Notes: generated by a model from the sequence alone, not told the origin. A stretch of 64,000 bases of DNA from Modestobacter sp. VKM Ac-2985 (GCF_026967925.1 NZ_JAPVBI010000003.1:933070-997069), one strand, 5' to 3'; shown: positions 32,809 to 41,311, counted from the first letter of the stretch. Numbers and translations: made by a program.

Positions 32809-33819
32809 ATGCTCGCTGCTCGATTCCACGCACCCGGTCGACCCCTGGCCCTGGACGACGTCCCGATCCCCGAGCCCGCCCCCGACGAGGTGCGGGTGCG
32901 GGTCCGCGCGGCCGGGGTCTGCGGCACCGAACTGCACTTCACCGAGGGGCTCTACGCGCCGTCCCGGACGCCGATGACCCTGGGACACGAGGCCGCCGGC
33001 ACGGTCGAGGCGGTCGGGTCCGCGGTCACCGGCTGGGCCGAGGGCGACCGGGTCGCCGTCTACTACTACCTGTTCTGCGGCAGCTGCCGCTGGTGCCTGC
33101 GCGGCCGGCAGAACCTGTGCCTGGCCCCGCGTGGCGTGCTCGCCTTCGCCGCGGACGGCGCCTTCGCCGAGCAGCTGGTGGTGCCGGCGCACTGCCTGGT
33201 CCGACTGCCCGACGAGCTCTCCTTCGAGGCTGCCGCACCGCTGTGCTGCGCCGGCACCACCGCGGTGCACGCACTGACCGAGGCCGGGGTCGAGCCCGGT
33301 GACGTGGTGGTCGTGCTCGGCGCCGGCGGCGTGGGCCTGGCGGCGGTGCAGGAGGCCCGGCGACGCGGCGGCGTGGTCGTGGCCGTCAGCCGGGACGACG
33401 CCCGCCGGTCGGCCGCCCGGTCTGCCGGGGCCGTGACCGCGGTCTCCCCCGCCGAGCTCGCCGAGACGGTGGCCCGGCTCTCCGGCGGGCAGGGCGCCGA
33501 CGTCGTCGTCGAGCTCGCCGGGGTGACGGCGACCCTGGAGCTGGCGACGGCGGTGCTCGGCCGCCGCGGCCGGCTGGTGCTGGTCGGGTACAGCGCCGAC
33601 GCACTGACGGTGAGCCCGCTGGGGATGGTGGTCGCCGAGCAGCGGGTCATCGCCAGCGTGGGCAACACGTTGGCCGAGCTGGAACAGGCGGTGTCCCTGG
33701 CCGCCGCGGGGCAGCTCACGCCGCCGGTGGCCGGCACGATGCCGCTGACCGAGGTCAACCAGGCGCTGGACCGGCTGCGCGCCGGGGACGTCGCGGGTCG
33801 GCTCGTGCTCGCCCCCTGA
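32809..33819 (+). CDS. Zinc-dependent alcohol dehydrogenase (MDR family) under TPP riboswitch control
   Basis: This 336-residue medium-chain dehydrogenase has catalytic zinc ligands in GVCGTELHF and GHEAAGTVE. Structural zinc cysteines lie in CGSCRWCLRGRQNLC. The Rossmann motif is VVVLGAGGVGLAAVQ, with RGRLVLVGY after it. It starts at ATG nine bases after GGAGGGA, which is the 3' end of the TPP riboswitch. The substrate is unknown. Thiamin control suggests a role in thiamin precursor synthesis or salvage, or in a pathway tied to thiamin status. No recognised thi gene lies in the window. Confidence 0.92.
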   Translation: MLAARFHAPGRPLALDDVPIPEPAPDEVRVRVRAAGVCGTELHFTEGLYAPSRTPMTLGHEAAGTVEAVGSAVTGWAEGDRVAVYYYLFCGSCRWCLRGRQNLCLAPRGVLAFAADGAFAEQLVVPAHCLVRLPDELSFEAAAPLCCAGTTAVHALTEAGVEPGDVVVVLGAGGVGLAAVQEARRRGGVVVAVSRDDARRSAARSAGAVTAVSPAELAETVARLSGGQGADVVVELAGVTATLELATAVLGRRGRLVLVGYSADALTVSPLGMVVAEQRVIASVGNTLAELEQAVSLAAAGQLTPPVAGTMPLTEVNQALDRLRAGDVAGRLVLAP

Positions 33820-33863
33820 CGCCCCGCAGTCGCGCGCCGGGCGGCGTGTGAGGATCAGCGCTC

Positions 33864-35117
33864 GTGCGACCACGCGGCAAGGACACCCCCCTCCCCCGGG
33901 AGGTCGGCGTCCTGGCCATCGTCGCCTTCGTCGTCGCGCTCGGGTTCGGCATCGTGGCCCCGGCGATCCCGCTGTTCGTCCGCGACTACGGGGTGGGCAC
34001 CACGGCCGTCGGGTTCGCCGTCAGCGCCTTCGCCTTCTTCCGGTTCGTCTCCGCCTTCGCCGGGGGCTCGCTGGTCGAGCGGCTCGGCGAGCGGGCGGTG
34101 CTCGCCGCCGGGCTGGCGATCGTCGCGGTCGCCACCGCCGCGGCGGCCCTGGCCGGCAACTTCCCGCTCTTCGTCGCCCTGCGGGCCGCCGGCGGGGTCG
34201 GCAGCGCGATGTTCACCGTGGCCGCCCTCTCGCTGCTGCTGCGCACGGCGCCGGCAGCGCAGCGCGGCCGGGCCGCGGCCACCTACCAGGGCGGCTTCAT
34301 CCTCGGCGGCATCGCCGGCCCGGCAGCCGGTGGGTTCCTGGCCGAGGTCTCGCCGCGGCTGCCGTTCTTCGTCTACGGCGGCTTCCTGCTGATCGCCGGG
34401 GTCGTCGCGCTCGTCCTGCTGCGCCCGGCCGCGCTGCCCCCGGTGACCGGGGTGGCGACCGGCGTGCCACCGGCCCTCGACCAGGTGAACGCCGGCGGGC
34501 CCTCGAGCGTGGCCGTGCCCCCGGCGGGCGCCGACGGCGGGGGGCTGCGCGCGGCACTGCGGTCCCGGGCCTACGTCGCGGCCCTGGTGGCCAACCTCGG
34601 CGTGGGCTGGGTGCTGTTCGGCGTCCGCAACTCCCTCGTGCCGCTCTACGTGACCGAGGAACTGGGCAAGACGGTGGCCTGGGCGGGCGCCGGCCTGCTG
34701 GCCGGGTCGGTCGCGCAGGCCGTCGGGCTGCTGCGCGCCGGGCGGTTGGCGGACACCTGGGGCCGCCGCCCCTCGCTCCTGCTGGGGTCGGGGCTGGCGA
34801 CCGCGGCGATCGCCGTCCTGGTGCTGCCGCCGAGCACCGCGGCCTTCCTGCTCTCGATGGCCACCTTCGGCCTGGGCGCCTCCCTGCTGGCCAGCGTGCC
34901 GGCCGCGGTGGTCGGTGACGTCAGCCCCGCCCGGGGCGGGCGGGTGGTGGCGGTCTTCCAGATGGTCGCCGACCTGGGCGCGGTGGTCGGGCCGCTGGCC
35001 GCCGGCTGGCTCACCGACACCTTCTCCTACCAGGTCGCCTTCGCCGTCAGCGCCGCCGTGCTGGGGGCGGCGCTGCTGGCTGCGCTGGCGATGCCGCGGG
35101 ACCGACCCGCCGGCTGA
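33864..35117 (+). CDS. MFS efflux-type transporter
   Basis: The transporter has 417 residues with 12 predicted membrane segments in two six-helix halves. The first half has DYGVGTTAVGFAVSAFAFFRFV and the loop GSLVERLGERAVL, a motif A-like loop. The second half has RLADTWGRRPSLLLG. The long central loop is Pro/Ala rich. It starts at GTG 44 bases after the riboswitch-controlled dehydrogenase on the same strand, so co-transcription and possibly thiamin-linked transport are plausible but unproven. Confidence 0.85.
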   Translation: MRPRGKDTPLPREVGVLAIVAFVVALGFGIVAPAIPLFVRDYGVGTTAVGFAVSAFAFFRFVSAFAGGSLVERLGERAVLAAGLAIVAVATAAAALAGNFPLFVALRAAGGVGSAMFTVAALSLLLRTAPAAQRGRAAATYQGGFILGGIAGPAAGGFLAEVSPRLPFFVYGGFLLIAGVVALVLLRPAALPPVTGVATGVPPALDQVNAGGPSSVAVPPAGADGGGLRAALRSRAYVAALVANLGVGWVLFGVRNSLVPLYVTEELGKTVAWAGAGLLAGSVAQAVGLLRAGRLADTWGRRPSLLLGSGLATAAIAVLVLPPSTAAFLLSMATFGLGASLLASVPAAVVGDVSPARGGRVVAVFQMVADLGAVVGPLAAGWLTDTFSYQVAFAVSAAVLGAALLAALAMPRDRPAG

Positions 35118-35130
35118 CGCGGCAGGCCGG

Positions 35131-35823
35131 TCAGAGCCAGGGCGCCAGGGTCGGCACCGGCCCGTCGGCCTCCAGCTCCTCCCCCGTGCTGCGTCCGGTG
35201 ACCCACGCCGCGACCGCCGGCAGCGGACCGGCGACGGCCAGGGCACCGGTGCCCCACTCGCGGTCACCGGCGAACAGCGCCACGTCGGGCACGGTGTCGC
35301 GGCGGTCCCACATCCGGAACACGTCGTCGACCAGCGCGGCCAGCACGTCGTCCGGGATGTCGGTGAAGGCGACTCCCTCGTCCAGGTCGACGGCGTGCAC
35401 CCACACCTCCCGGCAGCGCATCCAGGGCACCTCCGCAGCCGGCACCTGCCGCCCCTGGGCGGTGCGCACCTGCGCGGCCCAGGCCTCCTCGGGCATGCCC
35501 CGGACGGCAGCCGCCAACCGGCCGGTCGCCGCGACCACCGCCGCGCGCAGCTCGGGCGCCGGCAACTGCGCCGCCTCGTCGATCTGGGCGTCCCGCGCCT
35601 CCGTGGAGGCGTACATCGGCGTCTCCACCCCGGTCCGCGCCCAGCTCAGCAGGTTGACCAGCGCGTCGGCGTTGGCTGCCAGGTGCGCCAGGAGGTGCCG
35701 CCGGGTCCAGCCGGCCAGCAGCGAGGGTGCGTCCAGCTCCTCGTCGGTCAGCCGGCCCAGCGCCGTCCCGAGGAGTCGTTCGCCGTCCTCCCACCAGGCG
35801 AGCGTCTCGACCGGGGCGGTCAT
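35131..35823 (-). CDS. Maleylpyruvate isomerase (MDMPI)-family protein
   Basis: The protein has 230 residues. LLAGWTRRHLLAHLAANADALVNLL holds the first metal-His motif, and CREVWVHAVDLDEGV holds the others. The N-terminus TLAWWEDGERLL is typical. Full family members are mycothiol-dependent isomerases, and many paralogues have unknown substrates. It starts at ATG and is convergent with the MFS gene. Confidence 0.86.
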   Translation of the reverse strand: MTAPVETLAWWEDGERLLGTALGRLTDEELDAPSLLAGWTRRHLLAHLAANADALVNLLSWARTGVETPMYASTEARDAQIDEAAQLPAPELRAAVVAATGRLAAAVRGMPEEAWAAQVRTAQGRQVPAAEVPWMRCREVWVHAVDLDEGVAFTDIPDDVLAALVDDVFRMWDRRDTVPDVALFAGDREWGTGALAVAGPLPAVAAWVTGRSTGEELEADGPVPTLAPWL

Positions 35824-35999
35824 CGGCGGGTTCCGGAGGTCGTGTGCGGCGCGTCCATGAGGCCACCCTGCCGCGCCGCCGGGCGGTGTGCCAGAGCTGG
35901 CGGCCGGGGCTACCGCCGTGCCCCTCCAGCCGGTTGGATGGAGCTGCCCCGCCGGCCGTCCACCGGTGGTCCCCCTCGACGGCAGCGACCGGAGGTCCC

Positions 36000-36305
36000 G
36001 TGCCCGCGAGCCCCGTCGCCGGCTGGCGGGTGGAGACCGGTGCCGTCTGCGCGCACGCCGCCGGACTGCCGGCGTCGCCCGGCCCGGCCGAGGCGTGCGC
36101 CGACTGCCTGCCGATCGGCGGGCAGTGGGTGCACCTGCGGCGCTGCCTGAGCTGCGACCACGTGGCGTGCTGCGACTCCTCGCCGCACCGGCACGCGACC
36201 GCGCACGCCACCGCCACCGCGCACCCGGTGGCCGCCTCCGCCGAGCCGCGCGAGCACTGGGCCTGGTGCCACCCCGACCGGGCCCTGCTCCTGCCCTTGC
36301 CCTGA
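36000..36305 (+). CDS. UBP-type zinc-finger protein
   Basis: The protein has 101 residues with the Cys/His spacing of ZnF-UBP domains: CAHAAGLP, then CADCLPIGGQWVHLRRCLSCDHVACCDSS, then HRHATAHATATAHPV. In eukaryotes the fold binds free ubiquitin C-termini. Bacterial copies have unknown partners. Its GTG has GGAGG four bases upstream. The 176-bp gap before it holds nothing else. Confidence 0.86.
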   Translation: MPASPVAGWRVETGAVCAHAAGLPASPGPAEACADCLPIGGQWVHLRRCLSCDHVACCDSSPHRHATAHATATAHPVAASAEPREHWAWCHPDRALLLPLP

Positions 36306-36326
36306 CCCTCGTCGTCGGAGCAGGGC

Positions 36327-37598
36327 TCAGCTGCGGACGTAGGGGATGGTCTGCGGCCCCTCGGGCAGCGCACAGACCCGGGCACCGGGGCCCGCGGCCA
36401 CGACCGCGTCGGCGACGGTGGCTGCGATGTCGGTCGTCTGCGCCAGGTGCGCGTCGGCGAGCTGGGCGTCCGTGAGGTGGTCGGTGTGCATGACCACCCG
36501 GTGCGCCGACTGGATGCGGGCCTGGATCTGCACCTGCCACTGGTCGGGCACCGTCTGCTCGCGCGCGCCGATCAACTCCAGCAGCGCCTCCGGTGACGCC
36601 GCCGAGGTGAGCACCTCCCGGTAGGAGCCGTGGTCGGGGAAGCCGTCTTCGCAGGCGGCGGCGCAGACGATCAGCCCGTCGGGCCGGGTGACCTGCGCGG
36701 CCGCCGACATGCCCTTCACCGACTGGTAGAGGTTCTGGTCCAGCGGGAACCCCGAGCCGGTGGTGACGACGACGTCGAACGGCGCGTCCACCGGCGCCAT
36801 CGCGACCTCGCGGGCCCGCTCGATCGCCACCGCGTGCATCTCCAGGGTGTCCCCGCCGAACGCGGCGATGACCTCCTGGCGGGTGTTGAGCACGACGTCG
36901 AAGGAGAAGGTCACGTCGGTGCCGGCGGTGATCGCCCGGACGTCGTCGTGCACCGGGTTGCCCTGGGTGACGCCCCAGGTCGCCCGCGGGTCGCCGATCC
37001 GCTTCGCGTCGTGCAGGACCAGCACCGTGTCCAGGGCGGCCAGGCCGGGGGCGACCATCTTCGGGCCGCCGGAGAACCCGGCGAAGAAGTGCGGCTCGAC
37101 GAAGCCGGTGGTCAGCCGGACGTCGGCGTCCACCCACTGCTCGTTCAGCCAGACGGGCACCCCGTCCCCGAACGTGCCCATCCAGCGGTGCGTGTCGCTC
37201 GCCCGGGAGTCGTGGTTGACGATCCGGACGGTGTCCACGACCTCGTCGCCGAACATCGCCCGCAGCTCGGCGTCGGTGTTGGCCCGGTGGGTGCCGGTGG
37301 CGACCAGGACGACGACGTCCTCCAGGCGCACGATGCCGTCGAGCTCCTCGAGCACCGCCGGGATCATCAGGTGCCGGGGCTGGGCGCGGGTGCCGTCACA
37401 GGCCGAGATCGCCACCGTCTGCCCCGGCCGCACCCGCTCGCGCAGCGGCAACCCGCTCACCGGTTCGCGCAACGCCCGGCGCAGCTCGGCGGCGACGTCC
37501 GGGGCGGCCGGGTGCTGCACCGGGGTGATCACCGCGGCGTCGTCCGGGAGCTCGACGAGGAGCCCTCCGCGCCCGTAGGCGAGCGTCACCTGCTGCAC
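36327..37598 (-). CDS. LarA-like nickel-pincer racemase/epimerase
   Basis: The protein has 423 residues. Family blocks are RRALREPVSGLPLRERVRPGQ, then ATGTHRANTD, then EPHFFAGFSGGPKMVAPG, where the Lys in GGPK is the expected cofactor-attachment residue. DLDQNLYQSVKGM-like sequence (FPLDQNLYQSVKGMSAA) and CEDGFPDHGSYRE follow. LarA family enzymes racemise or epimerise 2-hydroxyacids using a nickel-pincer nucleotide cofactor made by LarB/C/E, none of which is in the window. The substrate cannot be fixed from sequence. Confidence 0.9.
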   Translation of the reverse strand: MQQVTLAYGRGGLLVELPDDAAVITPVQHPAAPDVAAELRRALREPVSGLPLRERVRPGQTVAISACDGTRAQPRHLMIPAVLEELDGIVRLEDVVVLVATGTHRANTDAELRAMFGDEVVDTVRIVNHDSRASDTHRWMGTFGDGVPVWLNEQWVDADVRLTTGFVEPHFFAGFSGGPKMVAPGLAALDTVLVLHDAKRIGDPRATWGVTQGNPVHDDVRAITAGTDVTFSFDVVLNTRQEVIAAFGGDTLEMHAVAIERAREVAMAPVDAPFDVVVTTGSGFPLDQNLYQSVKGMSAAAQVTRPDGLIVCAAACEDGFPDHGSYREVLTSAASPEALLELIGAREQTVPDQWQVQIQARIQSAHRVVMHTDHLTDAQLADAHLAQTTDIAATVADAVVAAGPGARVCALPEGPQTIPYVRS

Positions 37599-37764
37599 GT
37601 CGTCCTCCTGGAGCCGGGTGCCCCATCAGACCACCGGACCGCGCATCCCACCGATCGACCAGGTCCAGCGGCCGCTGCGCAGACCGGCCGGCTCGCCGTC
37701 CAGGCAACGACCTGGCCCCTGTCGAGGAGCTGGCCGACGCCGGCTGCACCCTGGGGTGAGCGAA

Positions 37765-37797
37765 GGGCACCTGGACCAGATGCTGGTCCAGGTGCCC
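37765..37797. terminator. Perfect 15-bp hairpin
   Basis: GGGCACCTGGACCAG and its reverse complement enclose a three-base loop. The hairpin lies 23 bases after the stop of the gene ending at 37820, on its reverse strand. It is most likely that gene's terminator. Confidence 0.78.
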
Positions 37798-37819
37798 CGG
37801 CGGTACGTCGAGCAGCGGG

Positions 37820-38278
37820 TCAGGCGGGACGGCGGCCGGCGAGCCGGCGGGCCGCGGCGAGGGCGTCGGCGTCGAGGGCGTCGACGTCTCCCGCTCGCCG
37901 CGCCGTCTCCTGGCCGTCCAGCCAGCTGACGTGCCGCTCCCAGGCGGCCCGCGGCGAGGTGCCGAGCGCCCGCCCGATCTGCTCCCAGTCGGCCCCGCCA
38001 CGCAGCGCAGCGCGGATGCCGAGCTGGCGGTGGGCGTGGGCCTTGCGGGCGACGACCTCGCCGAGGGCGAGCAGTTCCAGGGCCTCGTCGACGTCCAGGG
38101 AGGTGCCGAGGGTCTTGAAGCTGGCCCAGTCGTCGGCGTCGTCCGACCGGTCGTTCGGGCCGTCGACGGCGACGTTGTCGCGCCGGCTCAGGAAGTCCAG
38201 CCGGGTCACGGCGGTCGTGAGCGAGAACTCGCTCTCCAGCACCTCAGGGGTGGTGGCGACCTCAGGCACAGTGGTCAT
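37820..38278 (-). CDS. HTH-like protein of unknown function
   Basis: This 152-residue soluble, acidic protein has a C-terminal stretch LRGGADWEQIGRALGTSPRAAWERHVSWLDGQ that looks like a helix-turn-helix, with WEQIGRALG as the first helices. The middle (SLDVDEALELLALGEVVARKAHAHRQLG) is helical. I do not recognise a named family. Another in-frame ATG four codons upstream is possible. It is divergent from the TetR regulator, with a 236-bp gap. Confidence 0.7.
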   Translation of the reverse strand: MTTVPEVATTPEVLESEFSLTTAVTRLDFLSRRDNVAVDGPNDRSDDADDWASFKTLGTSLDVDEALELLALGEVVARKAHAHRQLGIRAALRGGADWEQIGRALGTSPRAAWERHVSWLDGQETARRAGDVDALDADALAAARRLAGRRPA

Positions 38279-38385
38279 GAGGACCAGCATTTCCCGGACC
38301 TGGGCGGCTGTAACGCGTTCGTGACCATCGTCTCGTGTCCAGCCGAGTGGCCTCGCACACGGTGGTCGGCCACGCGCGGGACGTG

Positions 38386-38419
38386 CCGACCGGGCCCGCC
38401 GGACGGCGGGCCCGGTCGG
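38386..38419 (+). other. Perfect 15-bp hairpin in the TetR upstream gap
   Basis: CCGACCGGGCCCGCC and its reverse complement enclose GGAC. It lies about 95 bp before the TetR start, in the gap to the divergent HTH-like gene. It may be a leader structure or an upstream terminator. Confidence 0.6.
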
Positions 38420-38514
38420 GGCGCGCCGTGAGCCTCCCGACCGGGCCGCCACCGGGCCAGCCGCACGGGAGCCGGACGACGGCGAGGACAGTGGAGGGCG
38501 ACACGAGGAGGTGG

Positions 38515-39324
38515 ATGGTGCCCACGATCAGCGACCAGACGAGCGACGACGTGCGAGACCCCGACCTGGTGGCCGTGCAGGAGGGCCCCGAGGCGGCCGG
38601 CGAGCTGACCCGCCCGGCCGGCCTGGACCGGGAGAAGATCCTGCAGGCCGCCATCGACTTCATCGACGAGCAGGGCCTGGCCGCCCTCACCATGCGCCGA
38701 CTGGGCTCCTCCCTGGGCGTCGAGGCGATGGCCCTCTACCGCTACGTGCCCGGCCGGGAGGACCTGCTCGACGGAGTCGTCGACCGGGTCGTCGAGACGC
38801 TGTGGGACGACCGGGACGGCGACGACATCCAGGTCGTCGACCACTCCGGCTGGCAGGACTACCTGGTGCGGCTGGCCCACGGCATGCGCCGAATCGCCCT
38901 CGCCCACCCGGCGGTGTTCCCACTCGTGGCGAGCCGGCCCCCGGCCGCACCCTGGGTGCGTCCGCCGCTGCGCAGCCTCCGGCTGGTCGAGTCCTTCCTC
39001 GGCACCCTGCGGGAGGGGGGCTTCTCCGACCAGGCCGCCGTGGCCGCGTACCGGGCCTACTCCAGCTTCCTGCTCGGCCACCTGCTGCTCGAGGTCACCC
39101 AGATCGGCGCCCAGGTGAGCCTGCTGGACCAGCCCGAGGGCGACGAGCAGGCGCAGCGGGAGACCGACATGAGCGAGTACCCGAACCTGGCACGGACCGA
39201 GTCGCTGCTCGGCCAGGACAAGTCGGCGGCCGAGTTCGAGGAGTCCCTCGAGAACCTCCTGGACCGGTTGGAACGGGTGCTGCACGAGGCGAGGAACTCC
39301 GGCGGCGACGTCGGCGACCTCTGA
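38515..39324 (+). CDS. TetR/AcrR-family regulator with TetR_C-type ligand domain
   Basis: The protein has 269 residues. After about 38 extra residues the HTH reads LDREKILQAAIDFIDEQGLAALTMRRLGSSLGVEAMALYRYVPGREDLLDGVVDRV. The C-terminus (AAYRAYSSFLLGHLLLE) fits the tetracycline-repressor-like C domain. The ATG (or the next GTG) follows GAGGAGG closely. A 17-bp palindrome just downstream (39372-39388) could be its operator in front of the PRC-barrel gene. Confidence 0.93.
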   Translation: MVPTISDQTSDDVRDPDLVAVQEGPEAAGELTRPAGLDREKILQAAIDFIDEQGLAALTMRRLGSSLGVEAMALYRYVPGREDLLDGVVDRVVETLWDDRDGDDIQVVDHSGWQDYLVRLAHGMRRIALAHPAVFPLVASRPPAAPWVRPPLRSLRLVESFLGTLREGGFSDQAAVAAYRAYSSFLLGHLLLEVTQIGAQVSLLDQPEGDEQAQRETDMSEYPNLARTESLLGQDKSAAEFEESLENLLDRLERVLHEARNSGGDVGDL

Positions 39325-39371
39325 TCCCGCGGACGGGCTGCCGGCCCGGTCACGGAATCTGGTCCCGGCGT

Positions 39372-39388
39372 CGTTTACGCCGTAAACG
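39372..39388. promoter_or_regulatory. Palindrome CGTTTACG-C-CGTAAACG
   Basis: The perfect 8-bp arms have a single-base centre and are AT-richer than the surroundings. The palindrome is 48 bp after the TetR stop and 70 bp before the PRC-barrel start. It is a likely repressor operator. Confidence 0.6.
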
Positions 39389-39457
39389 GGTGGGCACAGA
39401 TGTCCCCGGCGGCAACCGCACCGTGGTCGCCGCAGTCACTCAGACCCGGAGGCACGC

Positions 39458-40300
39458 GTGATCACCCAGCAGGACATCACCACCATCATCGGCACCAACG
39501 CCGTGGACACCGACGGCGACAAGCTGGGCAAGGTCGGTCAGGTCTACCTCGACGACCAGACCGGCAGCCCGGAGTGGGCCACGGTCAGCACCGGCATGTT
39601 CGGCACCTCGGAGACCTTCGTCCCGCTGGCCGACGCCTCGGTCGCCGACGGCGTCCTGCGCGTCCCCTACCAGAAGGCCAAGGTCAAGGACGCTCCCCGG
39701 ATCGACGCCGACCAGGGTCACCTCAGCCCGGAGGAGGAGACCGAGCTCTACCGCTACTACGGCGTGGGCGTCGGCACCGAGACCGCCCGGGTGGACGTCG
39801 CCGAGACCGGCCGCGTGGACACGGACCGCGTGGACACGGACCGCGTGGACACTGCCCGCGTCGACACCGACCGCCGCGACACCGTGGGCCACGACACCTC
39901 CGGCCCGACGACCGACGACGCGATGACCCGCTCCGAGGAGCAGATCCGGGTCGGCACCCAGCACGTCGAGACCGGCAAGGCCCGGCTGCGCAAGTACGTC
40001 GTCACCGAGGACGTGACGACCACCGTCCCGGTCTCCCACGAGGAGGTCCGGATCGAGCGCGAGCCGATCACCGACGCCAACCGGGACGAGGCACTGGCCG
40101 GCCCGTCGATCTCGGAGGAGGAGCACGAGGTCGTGCTGCACGCCGAGCGCCCGGTGGTGGCCAAGGAGGCCGTGCCCGTCGAGCGCGTGCGCCTGGACAC
40201 CGAGACGGTCACCGAGCAGGAGACCGTGACCGACACGGTCCGCAAGGAGCAGATCGAGACCGAGGGCGTCGACGGCGTCCGGGCCGACGACCGCCGCTGA
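39458..40300 (+). CDS. PRC-barrel and DUF2382 stress-type protein
   Basis: The protein has 280 residues. Residues 1-100 form a PRC-barrel (QQDITTIIGTNAVDTDGDKLGKVGQVYLDD, then EWATVSTGMFG). The C-terminal half is DUF2382 (RLRKYVVTEDVTTTVPVSHEEVRIEREPI, then VVAKEAVPVERVRLD). The linker carries tandem RVDTD units encoded by a 15-base DNA repeat (39812-39886). These proteins are common, often under general-stress control, and of unknown function. The GTG has GGAGG upstream, and a perfect hairpin terminator follows. Confidence 0.9.
   Translation: MITQQDITTIIGTNAVDTDGDKLGKVGQVYLDDQTGSPEWATVSTGMFGTSETFVPLADASVADGVLRVPYQKAKVKDAPRIDADQGHLSPEEETELYRYYGVGVGTETARVDVAETGRVDTDRVDTDRVDTARVDTDRRDTVGHDTSGPTTDDAMTRSEEQIRVGTQHVETGKARLRKYVVTEDVTTTVPVSHEEVRIEREPITDANRDEALAGPSISEEEHEVVLHAERPVVAKEAVPVERVRLDTETVTEQETVTDTVRKEQIETEGVDGVRADDRR
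39812..39886 (+). repeat. Five 15-base tandem units in the PRC-barrel gene linker
   Basis: The units are based on CGCGTGGACACGGAC. The first two are identical and the next three diverge. In frame they encode RVDTD, RVDTD, RVDTA, RVDTD, RRDTV. This looks like recent slippage expansion of a flexible acidic linker. Confidence 0.9.
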
Positions 40301-40305
40301 CCCCG

Positions 40306-40335
40306 GGGGTGGTCCGCCCGCCGGCGGACCACCCC
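40306..40335 (+). terminator. Perfect 13-bp hairpin after the PRC-barrel gene
   Basis: GGGGTGGTCCGCC and GGCGGACCACCCC enclose a CGCC loop, five bases after the stop codon. Confidence 0.85.
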
Positions 40336-40397
40336 GTCGCCTCCGCACCACCCCCGCGACCGGGACGGCCCGCCCGCCGGTCGCCCTGCACTCGTCG

Positions 40398-40429
40398 CGA
40401 TCGGCGAGCGGCTGCTCGCCCGCCGATCG
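40398..40429 (+). other. Stem-loop upstream of the 40455 gene
   Basis: CGATCGG...CGAGC pairs with GCTCG...CCGATCG around a GGCT loop with a short bulge. It lies 26 bp before the gene start, so it would sit in the 5' leader of that mRNA if transcription starts upstream. Confidence 0.5.
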
Positions 40430-40454
40430 TGACGACCTCCTCCCTGGAGACCCC

Positions 40455-41126
40455 ATGACCGGCAGCACCACCCCCTCCGACCCGGCCGACCGCGGCACCT
40501 CGCTCGGCGACCGGACGACCAGTTTCCGCAACAACGAGGTGACCCCCGGCACCGGCGCCCGCGCGAGCCGAGGCGCAGCCCGCGACGCCGTCGACCGCCA
40601 GCACGACCGCTTCGGCGGGATCAAGTGGGGCGCCGCCTTCTTCGGCTGGCTGTCCGCCAACGGGCTCGCCGTGCTGCTCATCGCCGTCGTCTCGGCCGCC
40701 GGGGTCGCGGTCGGCCTCACCGAGACCGTCGCCTCCGTCGAGGAGGCCACCGACAACGCGGGCGGCATCGGGATCGGCGGCGGCATCGCGCTGCTCGTCA
40801 TCCTGTTCCTGGCCTACCTGGCCGGTGGCTACGTCGCCGGGCGGATGGCCCGCTTCGACGGTGCCCGGCAGGGCATCGCGGTATGGGTGATCGGCCTGCT
40901 CGTGGTGCTGGCCCTGGCCATCGCCGGTGCGGTCCTCGGTTCCCAGTACAACGTGCTGTCCGAGCTCGACCTGCCGCGCATCCCGATCGACGAGGGCACC
41001 CTGACGACCGCGGGCATCATCGCCCTGGTCGCCGTCCTGCTGGTCACGCTCCTGGGCGCCGTGCTCGGCGGCAAGCTGGGCGAGCGCTTCCATCGCAAGG
41101 TGGACCGGGCGGGCTTCGCCGCCTGA
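40455..41126 (+). CDS. Four-helix membrane protein of unknown function
   Basis: The protein has 223 residues. About 50 polar N-terminal residues precede a first membrane helix (WLSANGLAVLLIAVVSAAGVAVGL). Two more follow (GIALLVILFLAYLAGGYVAGRMARFDG, then IAVWVIGLLVVLALAIAGAVLG). A final one (IIALVAVLLVTLLGAVLGG) comes before a basic tail. The GGYVAGRMAR segment is typical of small actinobacterial TM-barrier proteins, but the function is unknown. It follows the PRC-barrel gene, and the pair may form one stress locus. Confidence 0.8.
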   Translation: MTGSTTPSDPADRGTSLGDRTTSFRNNEVTPGTGARASRGAARDAVDRQHDRFGGIKWGAAFFGWLSANGLAVLLIAVVSAAGVAVGLTETVASVEEATDNAGGIGIGGGIALLVILFLAYLAGGYVAGRMARFDGARQGIAVWVIGLLVVLALAIAGAVLGSQYNVLSELDLPRIPIDEGTLTTAGIIALVAVLLVTLLGAVLGGKLGERFHRKVDRAGFAA

Positions 41127-41170
41127 CCGCCGGCGGACCAGGCGACCGGTCGAGCACGCAGCGCCTCCGG

Positions 41171-41212
41171 CACCGCCACGGTCGGCCTCGTCCAGGCCCG
41201 ACGGTGGCGGTG
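41171..41212 (+). terminator. Hairpin terminator after the 40455 gene
   Basis: CACCGCCAC...GGTCGGCC pairs with GGCCCGAC...GTGGCGGTG (9-bp outer stem, inner stem with a bulge). It lies 45 bases after the stop. Confidence 0.7.
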
Positions 41213-41311
41213 CTGCTGCGTCCGGGGCAGCTGGGGCTGGTGAGGTGACACCCCGGACACGGTGCGCGTGTTGCGCGCGTCGGAGCCGCCGCCGTCTCAC
41301 ATCGTGGCGCC

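Noticed and set aside
39373-39391. GTTT...GGGT as a SigB/SigF-type promoter before the PRC-barrel gene
   Set aside because: The spacing between GTTT and GGGT is 11 bases, shorter than the usual 14-17, so I kept only the palindrome.
39812-39886. Tandem repeats as a CRISPR-like array
   Set aside because: Units are 15 bases without spacers and encode an in-frame linker.
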